Below are positions 1 through 8,097 of a stretch of DNA of 64,000 nt, piece after piece. The notes under the pieces were generated by a model. That model had not been told where the DNA came from. It searched no databases and saw nothing but the letters and a program-made list of their open reading frames with translations. A program made the position numbers and the translations under genes. This DNA is from Limoniibacter endophyticus (GTDB lineage Bacteria; Pseudomonadota; Alphaproteobacteria; Rhizobiales; Rhizobiaceae): contig NZ_BMZO01000007.1 of assembly GCF_014652835.1 (NCBI RefSeq), positions 202,975 to 266,974 on the forward strand, in the 5' to 3' direction. Numbering within the stretch: the first letter of the stretch is position 1; the number at the start of each line of letters is the position of its first letter.

Positions 1-423
1 GCTCGAAGGAGCTTCTTTCTAGGTCCATGTTGCTCTGGTTTCTCCACAGAGGCCCTCCTTAAAATTTCTATAGATTCTGAATCTTTTGATTCTTAGACTC
101 TGTTAGTTTCGGGAATTGGCTCTTTTGCACAGACGCGCTGAAAAAACGAAGCTTCTTTTCGCCGCAGGATAATGTAGATGCTGTTTAAAACTCCGTGGAC
201 GGTTCTCGAAAGAGCGAAATCTATCAGGGCGTTAAGGTTTGGATCAAAAGCCCTTCCGTCGTTCCGATCTTGGGGATAGACAGATTTCTACGCGCAATTT
301 TCCACATTGGGTATCCAATGCTGACAGTACAAGAGTTTGGGGAAAACGACGTGCTTATCCAGACGCCTTTTTAGCGGAGGCGTTTATCTGGTCCTTTGTC
401 CACACTAACGCACGGCTTCAAGA
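1..423. other. oriC: Probable chromosomal replication origin (oriC)
   Basis: This gene-free stretch precedes ppsR. It carries four 9-mers that each differ by one base from the DnaA box TTATCCACA, all on the plus strand: TTCTCCACA at 40-48, TTTTCCACA at 298-306, TTATCCAGA at 355-363 and TTGTCCACA at 396-404. About 0.1 such matches are expected by chance in this length on both strands. Bases 59-108 are about 76% A+T and hold alternating GATTC/GAATC copies (palindrome at 72-84), a plausible unwinding element. In Caulobacter and Rickettsia the origin lies between hemE and the ppsR-type gene, and here ppsR heads the same ppsR-maf-aroE-coaE-dnaQ-secB-fxsA neighbourhood. hemE would lie just left of the window and cannot be seen. 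Origin function is inferred. Confidence 0.7.
59..108. repeat. AT-rich block with GATTC/GAATC inverted repeats
   Basis: Thirty-eight of these 50 bases are A or T. The block includes the perfect palindrome AGATTC-T-GAATCT at 72-84 and a further GATTC at 88-92, so GAATC at 79-83 can pair with a partner on either side. Its position at the left of the DnaA-box cluster suits a DNA unwinding element, but this role is inferred from composition only. Confidence 0.4.
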
Positions 424-1254
424 ATGGTTGTGAATAATCCTCAAAGTTTCTTCCATTTGCATCTGATTTCCGACGCAACCGGCGAGACTCTCCTTGCTGC
501 GGGGCGAGCGGTCTCAGCGCAGTACAAGAATGCTCGTGCCATCGAACATATCTATCCTTTGGTTAGAAACGAGAAGCAGCTCGAAAAGGTATTTGAGGAA
601 ATCGAGCAGGAACCGGGTATCATACTCTACACAACCGTTGACCAGGAACTCGCCAAAAGCATCGATGAGCACTGTCTGAAGATGGGATTGCCGACTGTGT
701 CCCTGCTGGAGCCGGTTTTGACGGTCTTTCAATCTTACTTGGGCACGCCCGCCGGACGCCACGTGGGCGCGCAGCATGTGCTCGATACTCATTACTTTAA
801 GCGCATCGATGCACTTAATTTCACGATGGAGCATGATGACGGACAACTGGCCGAGGAAGTGGATGACGCCGATATAGTTCTTGTAGGCATTTCACGCACG
901 TCGAAGACGCCAACGAGCATCTATCTCGCTAACCGTGGGGTAAAGACCGCGAATATTCCACTCGTTCCAGGGGTACCTATCCCGCAATCGGTTCTGGATG
1001 CCAAGCGGCCGCTGATCGTGGGATTGATCGCTTCGGCAGAACGAATCTCGCAAATCCGTCAGAACCGCATCTTGGCGCCCGACATGAATTCGCGCCATCT
1101 GGAAAGCTATGTTGACCGCAGCGCCATTGTTGAGGAACTGGCCTATGCGCGTCAGCTCTGTACGCGACAAGGGTGGCCGATCATCGACGTGTCCCGGCGT
1201 TCGATAGAAGAAACAGCGGCCGCGATCCTTGCTTTGCGTTCACGCCACCGCTGA
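424..1254 (+). CDS. ppsR: Pyruvate, phosphate dikinase regulatory protein (DUF299)
   Basis: The 276-residue protein belongs to the DUF299/PpsR family. These are bifunctional serine/threonine kinase and phosphorylases that switch pyruvate phosphate dikinase or PEP synthase off and on, using ADP as phosphate donor. The N-terminal family block [14 protein letters not shown] and the nucleotide-binding loop [12 protein letters not shown] (near residues 157-168) are both present, and the length is normal. The ATG at 424 is used, but a GTG two codons later is also possible. The gene begins 20 bases after the last DnaA-like box and heads a same-strand run with maf, aroE and coaE. The partner dikinase gene is not in the window. 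Whether the target is PpdK or PpsA cannot be told from this sequence, although rhizobia normally use PpdK. Confidence 0.9.
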   Translation: MVVNNPQSFFHLHLISDATGETLLAAGRAVSAQYKNARAIEHIYPLVRNEKQLEKVFEEIEQEPGIILYTTVDQELAKSIDEHCLKMGLPTVSLLEPVLTVFQSYLGTPAGRHVGAQHVLDTHYFKRIDALNFTMEHDDGQLAEEVDDADIVLVGISRTSKTPTSIYLANRGVKTANIPLVPGVPIPQSVLDAKRPLIVGLIASAERISQIRQNRILAPDMNSRHLESYVDRSAIVEELAYARQLCTRQGWPIIDVSRRSIEETAAAILALRSRHR

Positions 1255-1287
1255 GGCACATTATCTCCCTCACACGGAAAGACTCTG

Positions 1288-1884
1288 ATGCAAAAGATCA
1301 TCCTCGCCTCCCAAAGTCCGTTTCGCCGAACGCTTCTTCAAAATGCGGGGCTGTCATTCGAAACGATCAGCGCCGATATCGATGAAAGAGCTGCCGAGGC
1401 ACCAATGCGCCAGACTGGCGCTACGCCGGCTGACATTGCCGAAGTTCTTGCAATAGCCAAGGCTATGGATGTCAGTGCCCGGATACCCAGTGCGCTTGTG
1501 ATCGGTTGCGATCAAACATTGTCCTTGGATGAAGAGATTTATCATAAGCCAGAATCGATGGAGGCGGCCCGCCGTCATCTTCTCTCGCTTTCCGGAAAGA
1601 CCCATCAACTGAACAGTGCCGTTGTTCTCGTCAAGGACGGCGAATTGATTTGGAGCCATACAGGTGTCGCCGATCTCACGATGCGCAAACTGGATCCAGC
1701 CTTCATTGGGCGCCATCTTGCCAGAGTTGGGGATGTTGCGCTGAAAAGCGTCGGCGCTTATCAGATCGAAGGCGAGGGTATCCAGCTCTTCGAAAAAATC
1801 GAAGGCGATTATTTTACAATAGTCGGCCTCCCTCTCCTGGCCCTTCTGGAGAAGCTGCGAGAGCTCGGAGCGATCGATGGCTGA
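1288..1884 (+). CDS. maf: Maf family nucleotide pyrophosphatase
   Basis: The 198-residue Maf/Ham1-fold protein hydrolyses non-canonical or modified nucleoside triphosphates to monophosphates, a housecleaning role in the cytoplasm. The N-terminal signature [16 protein letters not shown] fits the family pattern SxSxRRxxLL. A GCDQT segment supplies the conserved acidic residue, and the C-terminal half has the typical Y-x-I-E-G-x-G and [12 protein letters not shown] blocks. The EGEG and [11 protein letters not shown] segments resemble the YceF (m7GTP) branch more than YhdE (dTTP/UTP), but substrate cannot be decided by eye. The start lies 33 bases after ppsR with a GGAAAG ribosome site. Its 3' end overlaps aroE by 8 bases, so the two are probably translationally coupled. 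Confidence 0.88.
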   Translation: MQKIILASQSPFRRTLLQNAGLSFETISADIDERAAEAPMRQTGATPADIAEVLAIAKAMDVSARIPSALVIGCDQTLSLDEEIYHKPESMEAARRHLLSLSGKTHQLNSAVVLVKDGELIWSHTGVADLTMRKLDPAFIGRHLARVGDVALKSVGAYQIEGEGIQLFEKIEGDYFTIVGLPLLALLEKLRELGAIDG

Positions 1885-2710
1885 CATGAAAAAGGCGTTC
1901 GTGTGCGGGCATCCCATTTCTCATTCGAGATCACCTAAAATCCACGGCTACTGGTTGAACCTATTTGGCATCGAGGGCAGCTATGAAGCTGTAGACAAGT
2001 CACCCACCGAGTTCGCTGCGTTTTTAGCCAGTCTTGAATCATCCGGATTTGCAGGTGGTAATCTTACGATCCCCTACAAACAGGCCGTGATCCCTCTGCT
2101 TGACGAGGTTGACGCCGCGGCGAAAGCGATAGGGGCGGTGAATACGATCTGGTTCGAAAAAGGGCGGCTTCTAGGCAGCAATACAGATGCTTATGGATTT
2201 GCTGCCAACCTCGATACTCGGGTTCCGGGCTGGGATGCGGGGAAAGTGGCAGTGGTATTGGGAGCTGGGGGTGCCGCGCGGGCGATTCTGTACGCACTCC
2301 GTTGCCGGGGTTTTGATACAATTTTCGTTCTCAATAGATCATTGGAACGCGCGCAGGAACTTGCGAATCTGTTCGGTTGTAGAGCGCTGCAAATGTCACA
2401 GTTCGAGGAAATTGCGGATCAGGCCGATCTCTTGGTGAATACGACGTCGCTTGGAATGAGGGGGCAACCTGATCTAAACTTGGACATTACCCGGCTTCCT
2501 GAGCGTTGTATCGTCAGTGACATTGTCTATGTTCCATTGAAGACTTCTCTACTCGCGGCTGCAGAGGAAAGAGGATTAAAGACAGTAGACGGCCTGGGTA
2601 TGCTACTGCATCAGGCTATCCCCGGCTTTGAACGTTGGTTCGGGCCACGCCCGGCGGTAACACCGGAGCTTTACAAGCTGATTATCAGCGACATTGTGAG
2701 CGGAACATGA
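1877..2710 (+). CDS. aroE: Shikimate dehydrogenase
   Basis: The enzyme reduces 3-dehydroshikimate to shikimate with NADPH in aromatic amino acid synthesis. The substrate-binding [10 protein letters not shown] motif near the N-terminus and GGNLTIPYK, which contains the catalytic lysine, are visible. NTDAYGF carries the partner aspartate, and [10 protein letters not shown] is the dinucleotide-binding loop. The 277 residues are of normal length. The ATG at 1877 lies inside the end of maf, and a second in-frame ATG at 1886 would shorten it by only three residues. The stop overlaps the coaE start as ATGA. This maf-aroE-coaE-dnaQ order is conserved next to alphaproteobacterial origins. Confidence 0.93.
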   Translation: MADMKKAFVCGHPISHSRSPKIHGYWLNLFGIEGSYEAVDKSPTEFAAFLASLESSGFAGGNLTIPYKQAVIPLLDEVDAAAKAIGAVNTIWFEKGRLLGSNTDAYGFAANLDTRVPGWDAGKVAVVLGAGGAARAILYALRCRGFDTIFVLNRSLERAQELANLFGCRALQMSQFEEIADQADLLVNTTSLGMRGQPDLNLDITRLPERCIVSDIVYVPLKTSLLAAAEERGLKTVDGLGMLLHQAIPGFERWFGPRPAVTPELYKLIISDIVSGT

Positions 2711-3294
2711 TCATACTGGCACTGACCGGTTCCATAGGTATGGGCAAATCAACGACTGCGAAAATTTTCTCAGACCAGGGAGTTCCAGTCCACGATTCTG
2801 ATATGACGGTCCACGAAATCTATGCAGGTGAAGCCGTACCTTTTATAGAAGAGGCTTTTCCTGGCGCTGTGAAACGCGGAATGGTCGATAGAAGCGAACT
2901 GGGTGCATTGGTGTTGAATAATCCTGGGGCGATCAAGCGGCTTGAATCAATCGTTCATCCATTGGTTCGATCACATCGGGATCGTTTTCTGAAATATCAC
3001 AAAGATCAAAACACATCTGCGGTGCTTCTCGATGTTCCGCTGCTGTTCGAAACAGGGGCGGATGCTGAGGCGGATAAGATTGTTGTCGTGACCTGTGATC
3101 CAGCGCTTCAGCGAGAGAGAGTTCTGACCCGGCCTGGCATGACGTTAGAAAAATTCGAAGCAATCGTCGCTCGCCAGATGCCGGATGCTGAAAAGCGTGC
3201 ACGCGCGGACTTCGTGATCGACACAGGAAATGGCTTGGATGATGCGAGGCACCAGGTGCAAGCAGTTCTGCATAGCCTCGGTATAATCACCTGA
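2707..3294 (+). CDS. coaE: Dephospho-CoA kinase
   Basis: CoaE catalyses the last step of coenzyme A synthesis, phosphorylating the 3'-hydroxyl of dephospho-CoA. The 195-residue product opens with a P-loop, GSIGMGKST (lysine 14). It also has the HDSD-like acidic segment after strand 2, the conserved IVHPLVR block and a [12 protein letters not shown] segment (here LLDVPLLFE). The ATG at 2707 is chosen because it overlaps the aroE stop as ATGA and places the P-loop at the expected distance. An upstream in-frame start at 2635 would sit deep inside aroE and add unrelated residues. Two further CoA genes lie in the window, coaA and coaBC. A parS-like site follows 9 bases after the stop. Confidence 0.93.
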   Translation: MIILALTGSIGMGKSTTAKIFSDQGVPVHDSDMTVHEIYAGEAVPFIEEAFPGAVKRGMVDRSELGALVLNNPGAIKRLESIVHPLVRSHRDRFLKYHKDQNTSAVLLDVPLLFETGADAEADKIVVVTCDPALQRERVLTRPGMTLEKFEAIVARQMPDAEKRARADFVIDTGNGLDDARHQVQAVLHSLGIIT

Positions 3295-3303
3295 TAATAT
3301 CAG

Positions 3304-3319
3304 TGATTCACGTGAAACA
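3304..3319. promoter_or_regulatory. parS: parS-like ParB binding site
   Basis: The 16-mer TGATTCACGTGAAACA differs from the widespread bacterial parS consensus TGTTTCACGTGAAACA only at its third base. It lies in the 51-base gap between coaE and dnaQ, about 3 kb from the probable origin. parS sites in alphaproteobacteria sit near the origin and load the ParB centromere clamp, so sequence and place agree. No parAB genes are in the window. ParB binding is inferred. Confidence 0.75.
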
Positions 3320-3345
3320 GATTTTTAACCATACCGGATTTCAGC

Positions 3346-4047
3346 ATGCGTGAGATCATATTCGATACCGAAACCACGGGTCTTCACAACCGAGAAGACC
3401 GGATTATAGAAATAGGCGGAATTGAACTTCTCAATCGTTTTCCGACGGGCCGGACATTTCACGAATATATCAATCCCGAAGGCCGTAAGGTCCATCCAGA
3501 CGCGCTTGCTGTTCATGGAATTACCGATGAAAGCCTGCGCAACAAACCGACCTTCAGAGATATTTCGGAGAGGTTTCTCGAGTTCTTCGACGGGGCCTAT
3601 CTCGTTGCGCACAATGCAAACTTCGATATGGGTTTCATTAATGCGGAACTTGGGAGGCTTGGCCGCCCACCCATTGCACCAGAATGGGTCATCGATACTC
3701 TGGCGTTGGCGAAACGCAAGCATCCAATGGGCCCCAATTCCCTCGACGCCTTGTGCCGACGCTATGGCATCGATAACTCCCATCGTGAGAAACATGGGGC
3801 GCTTCTCGACTCGGAATTACTAGCGGAAGTTTATATCGAGCTTCTTGGAGGTAAGCAGGCGGGCTTCGAACTCGAAACCGTTGTTGAGGTTCAAACCGTG
3901 GAGGTGGAGGAACAGATAACGGTTATCGTGGAGCCGCGGGCGGTCCCACTACCTCCCCGTCTGACGCAGATTGAAATAGAAGCGCATACCAAGCTTGTCG
4001 CAAAGCTTGGTGAAAACGCAATCTGGAACAAGGTTTTGCAGCAATAA
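3346..4047 (+). CDS. dnaQ: DNA polymerase III epsilon subunit (proofreading exonuclease)
   Basis: The 233-residue DEDDh 3'-5' exonuclease proofreads for DNA polymerase III. Exo I is FDTETTG (aspartate 7 and glutamate 9), Exo II is the HNANFDMGF segment, and Exo III is HGALLDSELL with the catalytic histidine and aspartate. The C-terminal part, after about residue 170, is rich in E and V and is less conserved. In other DnaQ proteins that region contacts the alpha subunit. It is the last plus-strand gene of the origin-proximal run and faces secB across a bidirectional terminator. Confidence 0.94.
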   Translation: MREIIFDTETTGLHNREDRIIEIGGIELLNRFPTGRTFHEYINPEGRKVHPDALAVHGITDESLRNKPTFRDISERFLEFFDGAYLVAHNANFDMGFINAELGRLGRPPIAPEWVIDTLALAKRKHPMGPNSLDALCRRYGIDNSHREKHGALLDSELLAEVYIELLGGKQAGFELETVVEVQTVEVEEQITVIVEPRAVPLPPRLTQIEIEAHTKLVAKLGENAIWNKVLQQ

Positions 4048-4048
4048 A

Positions 4049-4073
4049 AAAGCCCGACGAACCGCCGGGCTTT
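4049..4073. terminator. Bidirectional terminator between dnaQ and secB
   Basis: A perfect 8-base stem, AAAGCCCG with CGGGCTTT, encloses a 9-base loop. On the minus strand the hairpin is followed by TTTTTTATT, a good U-tract for ending secB. On the plus strand it is followed by a short TTTT run just after dnaQ. It can serve both convergent genes. Confidence 0.85.
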
Positions 4074-4096
4074 TCGTCACCGTACCGCTTACCTGA

Positions 4097-4597
4097 TCAG
4101 GAAGCGGCTTTCGTGGCGTTCTGTTCCTGCGCCATGCGCTGCTGGAACATCTGTGCAAAGTCAATCGGGTCGAGCATTAGCGGCGGAAAACCACCATTGC
4201 GGGTAGCATCGGCTACGATTTGACGCGCGAACGGGAATAAGAGACGCGGGCACTCGATGAATAGGATTGGAAGCATGTGTTCCTGTGGGAAACCTGCAAT
4301 CCGGAAGACACCACCATAAACCAGCTCGACGTTAAAAAGCACCTCTTCCTCGTACTTCGCCTGAGCGCTCAACGTCAAATTGACATCGAACTCGTTCTCG
4401 GCGACTGAATTGGCGTTGACATTGACGTTGATATTTATCGCCGGTGCCTTTTCGCGCCCACGGAGGGAGCGTGGGGCGCCGGGATTTTCAAACGACAGAT
4501 CCTTCACATACTGTACAAGGACATTGAGAGACGGCTGCTGAGCCCCCTCCCCGTTGACGCCATTACCCGCGGTGGGTGCTGCATCATTTTGAGCCAT
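4097..4597 (-). CDS. secB: Protein-export chaperone SecB
   Basis: SecB is a cytoplasmic homotetrameric chaperone that keeps preproteins unfolded and delivers them to SecA. The 166-residue product has the family core: the [16 protein letters not shown] opening, several beta-strand segments including [11 protein letters not shown], and the block with [29 protein letters not shown]. The start at 4597 (MAQNDAA) is preferred over one 10 codons upstream because AAGGA lies 9 bases before it. It lies downstream of fxsA on the same strand after a 98-base gap and ends at the shared terminator with dnaQ. Confidence 0.94.
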   Translation of the reverse strand: MAQNDAAPTAGNGVNGEGAQQPSLNVLVQYVKDLSFENPGAPRSLRGREKAPAININVNVNANSVAENEFDVNLTLSAQAKYEEEVLFNVELVYGGVFRIAGFPQEHMLPILFIECPRLLFPFARQIVADATRNGGFPPLMLDPIDFAQMFQQRMAQEQNATKAAS

Positions 4598-4695
4598 GAG
4601 TGGGTCCTTCTGGAATCCGGTAAGCAAGGGTTGCGATTTGTGCCGTGGCTAGCATGTGAACTTTATCAAAACAAGGAGTGAAGGCCATCTCAGGG

Positions 4696-5172
4696 TCAGT
4701 CGCGACCATCGTCCAGTTGCTTGCCCGAACCGTTCGACGACGGCTCACTCCGATAATTATCGGCTTCGAGATCTATAATGGTTTCGCCTGAGCGTCGTCC
4801 TCCGGACGAGCCGTACTGATAGCGGCGGACGACCATGTTGCGGCCAGCAGACCGCCAGAGGAAGTTCCTCACCGGCGGTAAAAAGAGCAATAGGCCAGTA
4901 ATGTCGGTCACAAATCCCGGGATAATGAGCAGAATGCCCGAGATTGTGATAAAGAAACCGTGAAGAAGAGTTGAGCTGGGATCTTCTCCAGCCTCCACTT
5001 CGGTGCGAACCCGGGTGAGCACCTGTAATCCTTGCGATCTCAGGGTCAAAATGCCAACAATCGCGGATAATATGACCAGACCAATGGTGCCCAGTACACC
5101 AACCGCACCACCCACGATCACGAAACCGGCGATTTCGAGGAGTGGCAGTAGCATTAGAAGCAAAAACGGCAA
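4696..5172 (-). CDS. fxsA: FxsA family membrane protein
   Basis: FxsA-family cytoplasmic membrane proteins are named for the E. coli protein that relieves F-plasmid exclusion of phage T7. Their normal role is unknown. The product, about 158 residues, starts with a hydrophobic segment, LPFLLLMLLPLLEIAGF, which holds the family EIAGF motif. A second membrane stretch follows (VGVLGTIGLVILSAIVG), then GFFITISGILLIIPGFVTD, and last a polar tail rich in G, R and S. I choose a TTG start at 5172 because AAAGGA lies 7 bases before it and the protein then begins at the conserved membrane segment. Longer in-frame versions would run through the divergent Tim44 gene's start. fxsA beside secB is a conserved origin-proximal pair. 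Confidence 0.87.
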   Translation of the reverse strand: MPFLLLMLLPLLEIAGFVIVGGAVGVLGTIGLVILSAIVGILTLRSQGLQVLTRVRTEVEAGEDPSSTLLHGFFITISGILLIIPGFVTDITGLLLFLPPVRNFLWRSAGRNMVVRRYQYGSSGGRRSGETIIDLEADNYRSEPSSNGSGKQLDDGRD

Positions 5173-5343
5173 TGTCTGATCCTTTATCAAACGGGGATTC
5201 AATTTGGCATTCTTGATAAATCTCAGATAGGAATGCCAGCGCGGAATTTGAATGCTGGTATGATGCGTTCTATATTGCCTAGATGAGCTTTTGAAATGAA
5301 CGTTGGGCGGTTCCGTGCCGCTTCGTTCCCCCTCAGACGAGAG

Positions 5344-6057
5344 ATGGTCGCTTTGTTGGATTTCGGCACGCTTTTTTTTATTATCGCTGCGGTGGTGATT
5401 TTTTTCCAGCTCCGCTCCGTTCTGGGCCGCAGAACGGGGAGCGAGCGGCCTCCTATCGATCCGTTCACAGCGAATCGTACTCGTCCTGCAGTGCCTCGGG
5501 AAACGGGCAATGACAATGTCGTCTCGCTTCCCCAGAATCAATCCGGCCCGGTAGAGGTCGTCGATCCCTACGCACAGATCGACGCCTTTGCGAAGGAGGG
5601 TACGCCGGTCAATCATGGCTTGCGAGAAATCCGCGACCTTGATTCGAGTTTTGAACCCAAGTCTTTTGTCGAAGGCGCGCGTACCGCTTATGAAGTGATT
5701 ATCAAGGCATTCGCAGATGGTGATCGCGCAACCCTGAAGAATCTTTTGTCGAAGGAAGTTTATGACGGCTTCGTAGCCGCGATCTCTGACCGCGAGGGCC
5801 GGAATGAGAAGATCGAAACTTCATTCGTGGGCTTCAATGAGTCCAGCGTCGTCGCGGCAGGGATGAGGGGATCGGAAGCAAACGTCACGCTGCGTTTTGT
5901 GAGTCAGATCATATCGGCGACGCGTGATGCGAATGGAACAGTGATTGACGGCGATCCCGATCATGTCGCGGAAGTGGTTGATGTCTGGACTTTCGCGCGT
6001 GACACGCGTTCCAAGGATCCAAACTGGAAGCTTGTAGCAACCGAAGCAGAAGACTGA
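5344..6057 (+). CDS. Tim44/TimA-like domain protein, membrane anchored
   Basis: The 237-residue protein has one N-terminal membrane segment (FGTLFFIIAAVVIFFQL) and then a charged linker. The C-terminal Tim44-like domain, about residues 95-235, has the FVEGARTAYEVIIKAFADGD and LSKEVYDGF blocks. Mitochondrial Tim44 tethers Hsp70 to the import channel. Bacterial relatives in alphaproteobacteria are membrane anchored, with no settled role, and TimA is one named example. The ATG at 5344 is preferred, since it gives the usual short N-tail before the membrane segment. An in-frame ATG at 5296 is possible. The gene is divergent from fxsA and 17 bases upstream of mltA. Confidence 0.82.
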   Translation: MVALLDFGTLFFIIAAVVIFFQLRSVLGRRTGSERPPIDPFTANRTRPAVPRETGNDNVVSLPQNQSGPVEVVDPYAQIDAFAKEGTPVNHGLREIRDLDSSFEPKSFVEGARTAYEVIIKAFADGDRATLKNLLSKEVYDGFVAAISDREGRNEKIETSFVGFNESSVVAAGMRGSEANVTLRFVSQIISATRDANGTVIDGDPDHVAEVVDVWTFARDTRSKDPNWKLVATEAED

Positions 6058-6074
6058 GATACGGACCGCCGCTA

Positions 6075-7175
6075 ATGGCTATGTCGGAAGATCTAACGCG
6101 TTTGTCTTTTGACAGGCTATCGGGCTGGGAAAAGGACACCGCCCTTCTGGGGGCATTCAGAACTTTTTTGCGCTCGGCGGAAGCCGGTCTACGGGCTGCC
6201 ACCAACCCTGGCACGCTTGGGATTCCGCCAGAAAGCTTTCATCCGGCGTTCGTTGCGGCTACGAACGATCCTTGTCGCAACGAACATGAAGCACGCGCAT
6301 TTTTCGAGACTTTTTTCAGGCCCTACCTTCTCTCCCCAAAGTCCGGAGAGAAGCCGTTGATTACTGGATACTACCAGCCAACGCATAAGGCCTCACTTGT
6401 ACAAACAGAGCGATTTCGTCACCCTCTTTATCGTCAGCCTCATGACCTGGTAAGTGTGGAACCGGGGAGCGTTCCGGGATTGCCGCACGATTACGCTTTT
6501 GCACGTCAAACCAAAACGGGTCTGATACCGTATTTCGACCGACGCGCCATAGATGAAGGCGCACTTGAAGATCGAGGGTTGGAGGTCGCATGGCTCGAAA
6601 GCCGCGTCGATGTTTTCTTCATTCACGTGCAAGGATCCTCCTTACTCGAGCTTCCGGATGGTAGGACGCTTCGCGTTGGTTACGCTGCGAAATCAGGGCA
6701 TCCCTTCACGGGGATCGGTCGATATTTGATCGACTTGGGTGAAATCTCCGCGGACGAGGTTTCGATGCAGACGATCCGTGGGTGGCTGGACGAGAACCCT
6801 GCCCGGACGGACGAGGTTCTTTGGCGGAACAGGTCCTACATTTTCTTCGGAACTCCAGGAGATTCTGGTCACGACGGCCCGGAAGGGGCATCGGGCGTCA
6901 ACCTCGTTGCAGGACGGTCCGTTGCCGTTGATTCGCAACGACATGTTTGGGGTACGCCCATCTTCATTAGTTCTACATCGCGGATCAATTTCGGGAATGG
7001 CGGCGAGCTGCCTCGCTTGATGATTGCCCAGGACACCGGAAGCGCGATTAGGGGAAACTGCCGAGCCGACCTCTTCATGGGAACGGGGGAAGAAGCAGGT
7101 GCATTGGCTGGTGGCTTGAAAGAAACTGGTTCGTTCCATCTCTTGATACCCATCACAGCCTCGGGCCGATTGTAG
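6075..7175 (+). CDS. mltA: Membrane-bound lytic murein transglycosylase A family protein
   Basis: MltA-type enzymes cleave glycan strands of peptidoglycan, forming 1,6-anhydro-MurNAc ends. The 366-residue product has the MltA domain (LITGYYQPTHKAS onward, about residues 90-260) and a C-terminal 3D domain. The 3D domain holds AQDTGSAIRG (aspartate 320) and RADLFMGTG (aspartate 332), conserved acids that include the family's catalytic residue. No signal peptide or lipobox is visible at this start: the N-terminus is polar and acidic. Either export uses another start or signal, or the annotated start is wrong. It follows the Tim44-like gene by 17 bases and overlaps the Smr gene by one base. The anhydro sugars it would release are the substrates of the AmgK/MurU route encoded at 26.6-28.8 kb. 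Confidence 0.87.
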   Translation: MAMSEDLTRLSFDRLSGWEKDTALLGAFRTFLRSAEAGLRAATNPGTLGIPPESFHPAFVAATNDPCRNEHEARAFFETFFRPYLLSPKSGEKPLITGYYQPTHKASLVQTERFRHPLYRQPHDLVSVEPGSVPGLPHDYAFARQTKTGLIPYFDRRAIDEGALEDRGLEVAWLESRVDVFFIHVQGSSLLELPDGRTLRVGYAAKSGHPFTGIGRYLIDLGEISADEVSMQTIRGWLDENPARTDEVLWRNRSYIFFGTPGDSGHDGPEGASGVNLVAGRSVAVDSQRHVWGTPIFISSTSRINFGNGGELPRLMIAQDTGSAIRGNCRADLFMGTGEEAGALAGGLKETGSFHLLIPITASGRL

Positions 7176-7726
7176 TGGCGATGAAGAGACGCAAACTTAC
7201 CACGGAGGATCGAACGCTTTGGACGACGGTCGCAAAAACCGTAACACCGCTGCGACCGGACGAGCTGAACAGGCTTCTAGCGAACGAAATCGGCACAGAT
7301 AAATCCCTTTTGGAAAGTTTCCGCGTGGATCTTTCCCATCTCGCAAATGATCCGGCCTTGTCGTGGCCAAATTCTGCAAAAGCTTCAACAAAGCCGCTAC
7401 CGTCTCGCCTCGACAAACCTACTCATCAGAAGATCTCAGCAGGTCGCGTTTCAATCGAAGCGCGGGTTGATCTTCATGGACTGACACAGTCGCAAGCTCA
7501 CGAAGCGCTGCTCTTCTTTCTGCAGCGTTCCTATGCCGAACAACGCCGCCATGTGCTGGTTATCACCGGCAAGGGCAGCGCCGGCTCGGGTATATTACGT
7601 CGCGCCGTCCCGGAATGGATAAAGACCCCTGCGTTTAGGCCCTATGTCAGCGGCCTTGATAATGCCGCCCGCCACCATGGCGGCGATGGTGCCCTTTACA
7701 TCCGTTTACGAAAGCACCCGCGGTGA
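7175..7726 (+). CDS. Smr domain protein
   Basis: The 183-residue protein has a C-terminal Smr domain (about residues 90-180). VDLHGLTQSQAHEAL is the DLHG motif, and VITGKGSAGSGILRR is the TGKG motif. Smr domains, named for MutS2, bind and nick nucleic acids. Small stand-alone versions are common in proteobacteria and lack a clear role. The N-terminal third is charged and has no recognised domain. The gene starts at GTG 7175 or ATG 7181, directly at the mltA stop, and its own stop overlaps the next start as GTGA. A tight mltA-smr-xre operon is therefore likely. Confidence 0.85.
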   Translation: MAMKRRKLTTEDRTLWTTVAKTVTPLRPDELNRLLANEIGTDKSLLESFRVDLSHLANDPALSWPNSAKASTKPLPSRLDKPTHQKISAGRVSIEARVDLHGLTQSQAHEALLFFLQRSYAEQRRHVLVITGKGSAGSGILRRAVPEWIKTPAFRPYVSGLDNAARHHGGDGALYIRLRKHPR

Positions 7727-8097
7727 CGCCCTTCGGCGAGAGGCTGCGCGAGCTTCGCGCCCGTCACGGCGTGACGCAGCGTGAGATGGCGCAAGCCATT
7801 GGCGTTACCCCCGCTTATCTAAGCGCCCTCGAGCATGGCAAGCGCGGCAAACCTTCCTGGACACTGCTGCAGAAGATCATGGGATATTTTAACGTCATCT
7901 GGGATGATGCCGAAGCGCTGTTTGAGCTGGCTGAGCAGTCGCACCCACGCATCAAGATCGACACTGGTGGCCTTTCGCCTGCCGCAATGCGTCTCGTTTA
8001 CAAGCTAAGCGAAAATGTCCATCGCCTGCCCGCCGAAACATTGGCAGAGATGGAAGTGGTTCTCGATGCCAGCATTAAATCGGCGCGAAAACTCTAG
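7723..8097 (+). CDS. XRE family helix-turn-helix regulator
   Basis: The 124-residue protein has an N-terminal Cro/CI-type helix-turn-helix, about residues 4-60, containing VTQREMAQAIGVTPAYLSALEHGKR. A C-terminal helical region of unknown role follows. It starts with GTG 7723 in a GTGA overlap with the Smr gene, so its synthesis is probably coupled to that gene. Its stop is immediately followed by the stop of the convergent DUF1402 gene, with no bases between them. The target is unknown. Autoregulation of the operon would be usual for the family but is not shown here. Confidence 0.85.
   Translation: MTPFGERLRELRARHGVTQREMAQAIGVTPAYLSALEHGKRGKPSWTLLQKIMGYFNVIWDDAEALFELAEQSHPRIKIDTGGLSPAAMRLVYKLSENVHRLPAETLAEMEVVLDASIKSARKL

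Noticed and set aside
239..433. A 64-residue open frame upstream of and overlapping ppsR
   Set aside because: It crosses three of the DnaA-like boxes, overlaps the ppsR start, has low-complexity basic composition and resembles no family. It is most likely non-coding origin DNA.
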